Source: Labia minor (Eukaryota; Arthropoda; Insecta; Dermaptera; Spongiphoridae). From it: 64,000 nucleotides of DNA. The translations under genes and the position numbers were made by a program. The DNA is taken from the NCBI GenBank assembly GCA_963082975.1, contig OY720348.1, positions 58,255,461 through 58,319,460 of the forward strand, given 5' to 3'. Below are positions 11,201-20,289 of this stretch, piece by piece. How positions within the stretch are numbered: position 1 is the stretch's first letter; the number at the start of each line of letters is the position of its first letter. The notes under the pieces were generated by a model. The model was not told the origin of the DNA, did not search any database, and saw nothing but the letters and a program-made list of their open reading frames with translations.

Positions 11201-11690
11201 TGTAATTATTTTGAAAATAAATTTATTCAGAAATCACATTTAGATAAACATTTATTAATACATAATTTTTGAAAAATAGGTTTAATAATGAAAACAACAT
11301 TTTCTTTAAACAATATAAGACAAATTATAGTTTAAATCAATAAAAATCTGATTTATTTAACTTAGTATTTATATTTACTATTTTATTTCCTCTATTAATA
11401 AATACATTATTACTAATTATCTATTATATTTAAGAATCCTATCATTTTATTTATTTATTATTTATTTACACAAATCTAAAATATGTCTATGATTCTTTCA
11501 TATTACTAATCTATAATTGTAAATAAAAAAAAAACTTTATAAAAATCCTTATTTTAATTCTTACGCAAGAAAAGCATTTCGAATTTAATTTAATGACATT
11601 TAAATTGTCATTTCCTAATTCATACAGGTAAAAAGTTTTTTGGAATGAAATTATATAAAAAAATATATTTTAAATAAGAACACAAAAAGA
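11201..11690 (+). pseudogene. Decayed zinc fingers downstream of the stop
   Basis: Directly after the stop the frame continues as CNYFENKFIQKSHLDKHLLIH, a finger whose second Cys is Phe. At about 11558-11670, out of frame, sequence related to HTGEKPFECN recurs twice (TTACGCAAGAAAAGCATTTC and ATTCATACAGGTAAAAAG). The original array was therefore longer. The decay is shared by units 1-3. Confidence 0.75.
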
Positions 11691-12118
11691 AATTAATGTT
11701 TTATGTATCATACTGATTGAAAAAAATGGATGAAAACCTTTTACTACTTTCAACCAAATACTATGTACCACTCGGGGGTAGAGGGGGCGGAGGCCCCGTC
11801 TAAGTGAGAAGAGCAGCTAGTATATATATATTTTCTGTTTATTTCTATATTTCTATATTTTACATCTAATTTCAAGTTAATTTTTTATTTCAAATCATTA
11901 AATACCATTCTCTCTCTATACTATTTCACTATTTAATTTTGTTATTTTCAATATAAAATAAATCGAAGAATATTATTAATATTATTAATTGAAATTCCTC
12001 TGATTTTTCTTTATATCAACATCCTTGGTAATTTTTTTTTCCTAATAAAATTATTGTTTTCTTTCTTTTTTTTTTGATTTGAATTAATTTTAAATAATAA
12101 TAAAAATGAAAATCGGCT
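11691..12118. other. Noncoding spacer
   Basis: It is AT-rich except for a short GC-rich patch near 11770-11815 (GGGGGCGGAGGCCCCGTC) whose wording is seen in ends of high-copy insect repeats. Nothing coding is seen. The stretch next to the ORF1 relic may include its 3' tail, as an A-rich run appears on the minus strand near 12060-12077. Confidence 0.45.
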
Positions 12119-12215
12119 AAAACCCCTCCTTTTCCCCGATTCATCCCACCCTGGAACCGCAATCATCATTACTTCGGGGTGGGCAGGTAGTCTTGTTACG
12201 GACTCTCCTTGCGAG

Positions 12216-12854
12216 TTAATATATCTCTGCAGCTTTTTTTGTCATCTTTTTGGTGACTTCGCTCTCCTGTTGAGATTTTGGCTTTACAATGAGAGCACCA
12301 CCATTACCACCCTTTACAGCATCCCTGTAACTATGGGGGAATGACATATCAGGACGTACCGATTCTCCTAGCAACATTTTCTAAAGTTGGTCTATGGATT
12401 CTTTCAGTTCTCTCATTTCTTCCCCGATAACTTCCTTTATTATACTTTTAACTTCCTCCATCCCAACAATGCCTTTCTTCAACCTTGTAACCTCCTCGAT
12501 TATTATATCTAACTTCCCATCTAAACCCCCATTTATTGTTTCAATCCCCATATTCAAGTTTTCATCTATAACCAAAGAGCCAGCCGAACTATCTGAGTCC
12601 TTTCTCTCTCTCCTTATGGCGGCTAGCCTTTTTTCCTCCAATTCAAATTCCCGCTTAACATTCATCTTATTATAAGGACCAGAACAATATATCATCTCAA
12701 TAGACTTCTCGTCTCGAATCCTGTGTTTTTTGGCACATGAAGGGTGAAAGAATATTTTAATGCATGTTTTGCATTGATGCGCTGTGTCCTTTATCTCTTT
12801 TCTACATCTATTACATTTGTATGCCATGTAGGAATCGTCAGAGTGAGCGAACAT
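12216..12854 (-). pseudogene. Non-LTR retrotransposon ORF1 relic (unit 1)
   Basis: Minus-strand frame of 157 codons (12854-12381), an in-frame TAG, then 54 more codons in the same frame to TAA at 12216. The N-terminus has a PHD/C1-like zinc-binding cluster (C14, C17, C28, C31, H37, C40, H44, C57). Residues about 70-157 are charged and coiled-coil-like. After the TAG comes SYRDAVKGGNGGALIVKPKS, wording typical of ORF1 proteins of Jockey/CR1-type elements just before their nucleic-acid-binding part. In an intact element this RNA-binding protein packages the transcript. No ORF2 (endonuclease plus reverse transcriptase) follows; the remaining sequence runs into an A-rich end near 12070. It is an internally deleted or truncated copy, and the TAG is shared by all three units. 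Confidence 0.75.
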
Positions 12855-13480
12855 GGCCAGGGCTAATAGCGAAGACGGTCATCAAAAGCCAAGAATACAC
12901 TAAACAAATGAACAACCAAACAATTTAATATCAAGATAGAAAAAAGAGAAAAAACAAACAAACAAACAAACAATAACAATTATAATAACTACATTAATAT
13001 AAACAAACAGATAAATAAATCAAACTATTTCAATTTGAGTATGAAAGAAACAAAAATAAAGAGATGATATATTCTATATTGGATTATAAAACAAAACAAT
13101 AATATATATATATGCAAGAGAAAAATAAAAAATAAAAATAAAAATAAAAATCAGATTTAATCTAAAAATATATAATAATCCTTATTTGAGGATATATATT
13201 TACAAGTTACAGGGAATTCCCGATCCGGTCAATTGAGGTCAACTACTCTTAGATGACCTCTATCCTGGTTGGAGAATCACAAAAATCACAAAAAAAACGG
13301 CTTTACAATTCGACAATCTGCTAGTGACTTACAGCAGCGTAAGAAAAAAGAAACAAAAATCAAACAAAACAAAAATCAAAAAAAAACCGACTCAAACATC
13401 CCAGAAAACGGCGATAATCGAGGAGCAAAGAAATAAACGACCGTTCACTGCGAATGCATGTGATGTCTTCCATATATAAT
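12855..13480 (-). other. Probable 5' leader of the non-LTR element
   Basis: It lies upstream of ORF1 on the minus strand. It contains an (AAAC)n tract near 12955, an (AAAAT)n tract near 13120-13150, and beyond that a moderately GC-rich section ending near ATCACATGCATTCGCAGTG. Units differ here mainly in the length of A runs. Assignment as a 5' untranslated region rests on position and orientation only; where the element starts is not clear. Confidence 0.4.
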
Positions 13481-13569
13481 TTTAAAATAAGAAATAAATA
13501 ATGAAGATGTATTTTTCGAGATATGATCAATAAAACTTAATTTTTCTTTATAAATAATATATCTAGTGT

Positions 13570-13672
13570 GAATTTGAAAAAAATCGTTAGAGCGGTTTTT
13601 GAGAACCCATATATATAGATATATACAATTTTAGCTAGCATAATAAGATAAGATAACTAGTCGCCTCTTGGC
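13570..13672 (+). repeat. Probable RTE-like retrotransposon 3' tail fragment
   Basis: AAATCGTTAGAGCGGTTTTT followed by GATATATACAATTTTAGC and ending in an AATAAGATAAGATAA array has the form of the 3' end of RTE-type LINEs, which finish in short tandem repeats. No coding sequence accompanies it. Copies are at about 31651-31753 and 49722-49803. Confidence 0.45.
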
Positions 13673-13697
13673 TCACTGAACTTAAATCCCTCCATTG

Positions 13698-13987
13698 GGT
13701 TTGCCTAGTGATTCCCAAAGTTTGAGCCCCGGGGAGCCGCGATGACGTCATTATGGCGCCGCGAAATATTCAATTAAATTTTCAAATACTTTAAGATTTG
13801 CGCCAACAATCTTGTAAGCTTTTAATTTTTCGCTCTTAAATGGGTAATCGCTTTTAAAAAAGGAAAGGTTTCCAATTTTTCAAGTAAAAAATTATATAAA
13901 AATCTGATGTATTAAGCGAGCCTCGGAAAAAATCCGATTATTTAGGGAGCCGACAACCAAAAAAGAATGGGAACCTCTGGGTTGGCC
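13698..13987. mobile_element. hAT MITE, 274 bp (unit 1)
   Basis: The element 13706-13979 starts TAGTGATTCCCAAAG and, read from the other end, CAGAGGTTCCCATTC. It is flanked by near-identical 8 bp sequences GGTTTGCC (13698-13705) and GGTTGGCC (13980-13987). No coding capacity. The one mismatch suggests an older insertion. Unit 2 has GGTTAGCC on the left. Confidence 0.8.
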
Positions 13988-14443
13988 GAAGGCCATGCCT
14001 CTTATTCTACAGGATTCAATACGAATCTCTGTGTGTTATTTTTCCACTACTTCCACCCTTGTTTTAATATTTTATTTTGTAAACATTTAACTTCAACATT
14101 TGTAACCTAACTTCCATTTTTATGCAACTTTGCTTAATATTTTTATAATGTATTATCAATATTCTAATTCTTTTCTATATATTCAAATGTAACTTACAAG
14201 TCTTTAAATTGTTTTTAAAAACAATATTCTCCAACCCCTAAATATAAATTATATATATGGCATTACCAGGTGACTATATATATATATATTTAGATAACAC
14301 CAATTTTACCTTTTTTTTAAGAGCCATTGATTGAAAAATCGAAAATAAGAGACAAACTGATTGTAAGAAAACATTCGTCGGACCTAAATATTTAAAAACC
14401 GGAACAATAGACTGTCCCGAAGATATTTTTCGGGACGCCGGGA
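13988..14443. other. Noncoding region, partly duplicated in inverse at 19397
   Basis: 13988-14185 reappears in reverse complement at about 19397-19590, together with the adjacent MITE. The rest holds a TA tract near 14275-14290 and the GTCCCGAA...TTCGGGAC inverted repeat near 14412-14436. The minus-strand open frame at 14274-14456 is repeat-derived. Confidence 0.55.
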
Positions 14444-14590
14444 CAGAGGTTCCCAATCTTTTTTGGTTTGTTGCACCCTAAATAATCGGATTTTTTCCGA
14501 GGCTCCATTAAAACATCAGATTATTATATAAATATTTTACTTTCTTGAAAAATTGGAAACCATTCCTTTTTTAAAAGCGATAAAAATCAT
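14444..14590. mobile_element. Truncated relative of the 274-bp MITE
   Basis: It starts CAGAGGTTCCCAATC and continues TTTTTTGG...AATAATCGGATTTTTTCCG like the right half of the MITE at 13706-13979, then loses similarity after AAAAGCGAT. No left end is found. Confidence 0.7.
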
Positions 14591-14724
14591 TTTATCTGTC
14601 TTTGCCTACTGAGAGAAGGCGAGAGAAATAAAATTAAAATTTTAAATAGATTAGTCAAATACAATTTGTTTTTCTCCCTCTTTTTCAACATAAACAAAAA
14701 CAAATTTACTTTGTATAATTATAG

Positions 14725-15344
14725 TTATAGTGGAAGTTTGCTTACTATTGAAGGACCAGATCCTAAAGTGGGCTTTCTTAAATTCTCATTAGATATAGGC
14801 ATTACGCCTATTTAAATGGTCAATACAATGTACCCCATGTTGCCAGTTATGAGCTCTTTCAAGTAGGCAGAAGGAGACTCTGTGATTGAAAATAAGATTT
14901 TAATCCATTTCTTCTAATTTAATAGGTAATTAATGAACGAAATGTTTTAGTAAGATGCTAATAGTGATTGGTTCAAGAAGGTAATATTTTAAAGTACGAT
15001 CACAATTGTTCTAAATCACTCTTAGTAAACATACGTATGGTCTTTGATAATCACCAAAGTTTTAATTATTTGTTTCTACTTGATGAAAAAGAAGGGTTTT
15101 GATATAAAATTTGTTGGTTTGTTTGTTTAGTCAAATCCAATAGAGATCGAATACAGCAGTTTCAAAATAAAGTACAATCTCGAAGTTATAATCAATTTAT
15201 AGATAACAAAAATATATAATGCTTATAATTAATAAAAAAGTAAACAATTTATATTATTAGAAAAAAGAAAATATATATATGTTGAATATGGTAATATATA
15301 AATCTTTGTTTTTATTAATATTCAAATACTTGTGGAGAAGATAA
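14725..15344 (-). repeat. POC1-B 3' flank, one arm of the inverted duplication
   Basis: This matches the POC1-A flank in reverse complement in two blocks: 15025-15344 to 8033-8350, and 14725-14905 to 9131-9310. The roughly 780 bp between those blocks on the A side has only about 120 bp of different sequence here. No coding sequence. Confidence 0.8.
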
Positions 15345-17312
15345 TTACTTTTTTATTTTCCATATGTTGACCTGTAAATAAGAAACAACGATTAATTTAT
15401 GATTAGTTTTAAATTTGATAAAATTAAACAAAATATAATTCACAATAATTTCTGTAATGATTTTCAACTTCAATTAATACTAAGAAAAATGGAATAATAA
15501 AATTTCGATAAAATTACTTACACATTTTTCTGTGCCACCAAATGCAAAATATTCACCGTTCTGTGAAAATGCTACTGAATTAACAGTACCTTTTATACTA
15601 TTTGTAATAGCATTTAGTGATATACCTTTTGATACATCCATTAACTGAAAATGCGTTATACATCATTACGTTTTAGTACTAAATTTCCCTAAATTTCAAT
15701 TATAATGACTAAATAAATAAAATATTATAACCAATACATTTGATATAAATTTATTTAAATCCTTTATTGAAATCAATATTGAATAAAATTAACCGAATAA
15801 TTTGATTCACTTAAAACAATTTTGATTTAATTTTTTCAAGCAAATAATAGAAAATCTTTTTAGATAATGAAAAATAAATACCATCACATCTGATTCTAAT
15901 CCAATGGCAATATAATGTTGATTCGGATGAAAAGCGATCGAATTTATTGGATGTTGAGAGACTTTAATTGAATGTATCTTGTTATTTCTTAAGTCTAATA
16001 GTGACAAGTTCCCTTCCTTGGTTCCAAATATAAAATAATTATTCGAGGGATCGAATATGATTGAAACTGGAATGCCTTGAATAAAAAATAAAATATTCAT
16101 ATTTTAATGAGAAGATATTTTTGAAGATAAATATGTTGAAATATTCTATTTATTTCTTACCCTCGGAAGAAGTGTAGGAATAGAAACATTCCCTCTCATT
16201 ACTATCAACTAATTTGATAGTTCCATCGTCAGAACAGGAGGCTATGATGTTGCCGTTGGGAGAAAAGATTGCACAATTGATCCAATCTGTATGAATAGAT
16301 AATGATCCAACAAATTTTTTTTGAGGTATGGACCAAATGTTTATTTTATCTATTGATATATATAATATTATTTACATATCAATATATTCTGACTCAAAAT
16401 ACTTTTTAAAAAAAGTGTCTAAAATTTTATAGAATTTCAGAATAGAATTTTTTTCTATTCATATGTATAGAAAATTATACTAAGCATGAATATTAAAAAT
16501 AAATAAAATAAAAAAAAATAATTATATTTAGAGATTTATAAATAATAATTACCAGAGATGAGTTGTGTGTCGTCGGGAGAAAAACACACACTTTTTACGA
16601 TATTAGTGTGTCCATTTAAGCTTGAAGACTCCATAAAAAAATTAGTATTATTATTCCACTTGGACCAAAGTCGAACGCTTGTATCCGAAGAGGCAGATGC
16701 TATCAAATTGCCTGAATTTGAAAAGGTAACATCATTTATGGCGTTTTTATGGCCAAGTAATCTGAAAACATTTTTTAAATTAGAAATTATATTTATTTTT
16801 GTCTCATAATAGTCACTGCCACTTTTATTAATTACTCAATATATATTATAATATCCATTTGATAATTATATTACTATTTTAGTCGATTCAGAGAGGTAGA
16901 TATAATCTTTACAATCATCTCATTTATTTTCAATCTATAAATGTTGTGTTAAATTTTATTTTTAAACTGTCAAGAATCATACTATAAGAAAATTAACAAG
17001 AGAATAGATATTGCTCGAGTATTATTTAGAAAATAGAGATTTAGATTTAAAAAATTCAATTCCTATTCTCCATTTTATTTAAAGAATAATTTTTTTTTTC
17101 TATGATTTCTAAGCATTCAATTATTATAAATTATTTAGAATAAATCATAGTAATTATTTATACCTTGTAGTTCTAGATAAATTATTTAAATCCCAGAGCA
17201 ACAAATTAGGACCCAGGCTAGAAGATATAATTTGATTAGAATCTGGCGAAAAATTTAATTTAGTTATCGGTGAATCATGTTTTATTAAAATAGAAGCCAA
17301 TTCTAAATCCAT
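15345..17312 (-). CDS. POC1: POC1-B, inverted paralogue of POC1-A (unit 1)
   Basis: Six exons on the minus strand: 17164-17312, 16553-16761, 16161-16349, 15882-16075, 15522-15644 and 15345-15371, predicted 296 residues, seven WD40 blades as in POC1-A. Compared with A it keeps more canonical residues (GHTN before blade 3; NIW, not NIS, in the last blade), has one extra residue in exon 2 and one in exon 5, and is 7 residues shorter in exon 4. The notable defect is intron 2: about 80 bp including the pyrimidine tract and CAG acceptor present in A is missing. The next AG (TATATCAATAG) would join exon 2 to exon 3 in frame with loss of Ala-Ser-Ile in a blade strand, and that is the model given. If it is not used the gene is dead. 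Role in the cell is inferred from POC1 (centriole assembly and stability). Confidence 0.68.
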
Positions 17313-17770
17313 TGCTAAAAATTAGCAATTTATCTATAATTTAGAAATTATAAAATAATCAGTTAAATATTGAATCTTTAACTGTCCTAACAAATGAACG
17401 AAATTATTATACCGCGTAAAATAGTTTGTTAAAAATATGACTTTGTATTTATTACAATGATGAAAAAAAAAGAAACATCATTTTCAACTGCTATATATAA
17501 AATATATAATAATATATTCAAATATTTATATGTTTACGAATATTTCAATAAAATTAATATTTAAAAATGAATATTTTCCAAAAAAAACAAAAAAAAATAA
17601 TATCTAGTAAAGCGGATCTAATGGTGTTAATTTTAAATAAATACGATTGATTATTTCTCGTTAAAGAGAATCATGATAAAGAAAGTAACCTGAAAGAGAG
17701 ATTAAACTAGGCTAGATATAAAAATATAAATATAAAAAATTTTTATAAAATAACGTTTTTCCAATGGACG
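17313..17770. promoter_or_regulatory. POC1-B upstream arm of the head-to-head interval
   Basis: 17313-17613 mirrors the POC1-A upstream region (about 20003-20289) as an inverted repeat, so both genes should share the same ancestral 5' region and start codon context (TTTTTAGCAATGG). No definite promoter element can be named in such AT-rich DNA. 17614-17770 is absent from the A arm. Confidence 0.45.
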
Positions 17771-18280
17771 AAAAAGAATAAAATAATTTTTCTATAAGCC
17801 TGACAAAGTTAATGGATGAATTGCTTCATATTCAATGAAAAACTTTGGGCGGATTTAGTTTAATTTATTTATATGAACAATCAAGTCAAACTTTTGTAAT
17901 AATAAATATTTTATTAAACACATAAAATGAGAAATTTTTTTATTATGCAATAAAATTGATAGTTTAAAAGCTAAGAAATTAATCTTTTATTTTCCACTGT
18001 AATATACTTATATCAAAATATGTATCAAAATTTAAAAGAATTTTTATTAAATTTACATATTATCAATCAAATCCAAAATGGTTGATTAAGTTTGAAGAAA
18101 TAGTGTTACTTGTTAATTAAGTGTTTTAGTGTGGTATGTATCTTAGTATATAGATGAATTATAGCTCTATAAAGAAAGTTAATTGCATAGAACTAAATGC
18201 GCCCAACGTTTTTCGTTGAATATTAAGCATTTCATCCATAAACTTTGTCAGGCTTATAGAAAATTTATTTTATACTTTTT
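17771..18280. mobile_element. 510-bp MITE with 90-bp inverted termini (unit 1)
   Basis: 17771-17860 and 18191-18280 are inverted repeats of 90 bp with few mismatches, containing CTATAAGCCTGACAAAGTT and TTGGGCG blocks. The 330 bp between them are AT-rich without coding capacity. It lies in a roughly 700 bp stretch (about 17614-18317) missing from the POC1-A upstream arm. No convincing target duplication is visible at the ends chosen, so the superfamily is open; long termini fit Tc1/mariner or MULE-type MITEs. Confidence 0.75.
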
Positions 18281-18996
18281 AGTTCAATTTTAATATGATA
18301 TATTTATTTAATATAACAAGAGAAATAGAAAAAGATGAAGTTATACGAAAATTTACACAAATTGAATAAAACAAAAAAACATATCAATCTTCAAAAATTG
18401 ATTTTATGCATTTAAGTTAAGTAAATGTTATTATTGAATCATAATTATTATATTATATTTATAAAAAAATAATTTTTATTAATATGAGATTTTATAAATC
18501 TATATATATTATATATATATGTAAAATTGGAAAGTCTTTGTAGTTTACGGCGGAATAAAAAGCGAGTTCCTAGAAAATTAGGTTTAATTTATTATTATTA
18601 TTATATACAATTAAAAACTATTTACATATGCAGTTTATTTACCTAGAAAATTAGGTAATCGAATCGTTAATCCTTAACTCGTTCTATTTACAAATGATCT
18701 ATATACAAGTGTTTCACACGCATGCAATATCTATTTACGGGTTTTCATCAATTCGCGCGATGCTCCTTTTCATATTTCTTCACGTTCATGAAGTGGCGCT
18801 ACTTTCCAGTCTGTTACCGGCTATTTCAAATTTACATATATATATAAATATATACATTAATATATATACATAAATGAATATTTTATAAATATATATATCT
18901 TTATTGTCTTCATAAAATAAGGGTATTTTCTATTGTTTTGTTTCCTTTCTATCGGGGACATATACAATATATAAAAAAAAGATATTTATTCTATAC
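18281..18996. other. Head-to-head interval, central part
   Basis: 18318-18505 mirrors 19818-20005 on the POC1-A side. 18530-18835 is a more complex, less AT-rich block (TTTACGGCGGAATAAAAAGC, CACGCATGCAATATC, TTCGCGCGATGCTCC) found once per unit and of unknown origin; it could be part of a retroelement LTR or SINE but no diagnostic ends are seen. 18836-18895 is an AT-rich sequence repeated in inverse near 19730-19790. Confidence 0.5.
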
Positions 18997-19396
18997 CAGA
19001 GGTTCTTAAATAGTGAACCCCTGGGGGTCCGCGAAGCCTTTACTGGGGGTCCGCAAAGCCATCGTACAGGTGCACGAGTAAATGATGAGTCAGTTAAAAC
19101 TTTATTTAATATAAAAGGAGCGATGGCATGGCTTTGTGAGAGGAAACAGAGATCAAATACCCAAATTCAACGAAATGTGCAAGAAAACTATTGCTACCGT
19201 TTCCATCTTCATATTTAGCTGAATTTTCTTTCTTCAATATTATAATTTCTAAGAAAATGTGATCTACAATATGCAAAAAAATCACCAATCACTGTTAGAA
19301 ATATTCATCATATATCCTTGTTCTTATGAGATCGTAAGCCAGAAATTATATATAACTGATAAAATGACGTAAAGTACCTAAAGTTGGGATGGGGTT
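18997..19396. mobile_element. Truncated non-autonomous hAT (unit 1)
   Basis: It begins CAGAGGTTCTTAAATAG and GGGGGTCCGCGAAGCC, matching the right end of the 3344 bp hAT in inverse orientation, and its far side (AGATCGTAAGCCAGAAATTA to CTAAAGTTG) matches the hAT left end interior. The outermost left end is missing, where the duplicated MITE flank begins. It is a separate, older family member without transposase; the minus-strand frame at 19106-19288 is not a gene. Confidence 0.8.
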
Positions 19397-19772
19397 TAGA
19401 ATTAGAAAATTGATAATACATTATAAAAATATTAAGCTAAGTTGCATAAAATGGAAGTTAGGTTACAAATGTTGAAGTTAAATGTTTACAAAATAAAATA
19501 TTAAAACAAGGGTGGAAGTGGTGGAAAAATAACGCACAGAGATTCGTATTGAATCCTATAGAATAAGAGGCATGGCCTTCGGCCAACCCAGAGGTTCCCA
19601 TTCTTTTTTGGTTCTCGGCTCCCTAAATAATCGGATTTTTTACAAGGCTCCCTTAATACATCAGAATTTTATATAATTTTTTAGTTGAAAAATTGGAAAA
19701 CTTTCCTTTTTTAAAAGCGATTACCCATTTATATTTATAAAATATACATTTATGTATATATATTAATGTAAA

Positions 19773-19818
<46 letters not shown>

Positions 19819-20289
19819 AAATCTCATATTAATAAAAATTATTTTTTTATAAATATAATATAATAATTAATATTCAATAATAACATTTACTTAACATAAA
19901 TGCATAAAATCAATTATTGGAAGATTAATATATTTTTTTGTTTTATTCAATTTGTAAATTTTCGTATAACTTCATCTTTTCTATTTCTCTTATTTACTAG
20001 ATATTATTTTTTTGTTTTTTTGGGAAAATATTCATTTTTAAATATTAATTTTATTGAAATATTCATAAACATATAAATATTTGAATATATTATTATATAT
20101 TTTATATATAGCAGTTGAAAATGATGTTTCTTTTTTTTTCATCATTGTAATAAATACAAAGTCATATTTTTAACAAACTATTTTACGCGGTATAATAATT
20201 TCGTTCATTTGTTAGGAAAGTTAAAGATTCAATATTTAACTGATTAATTTATACTTTCTAAATTATAGATAAATTGCTAATTTTTAGCA
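19397..20289. other. Inverted MITE copy, TA tract and POC1-A upstream arm
   Basis: 19397-19737 is the reverse complement of about 13820-14185: MITE right half plus its flank, including the GGCCTTCGGCCAACC junction, so it was copied as a block and not inserted independently. A long (TA)n tract follows at about 19775-19811. 19818-20289 mirrors the POC1-B upstream arm and should include the POC1-A promoter; no core motif is certain. Confidence 0.6.

Noticed and set aside
12394..12675. Plus-strand frame opposite the ORF1 relic
   Set aside because: Antisense shadow; Ser/Ile/Phe-rich translation without domain.
14274..14456. Minus-strand 60-codon frame
   Set aside because: Covers a TA tract and a MITE end; repeat-derived.
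16558..16809. Plus-strand frame MSCVSSGEKHT
   Set aside because: Antisense shadow of POC1-B exon 2 with no independent support.
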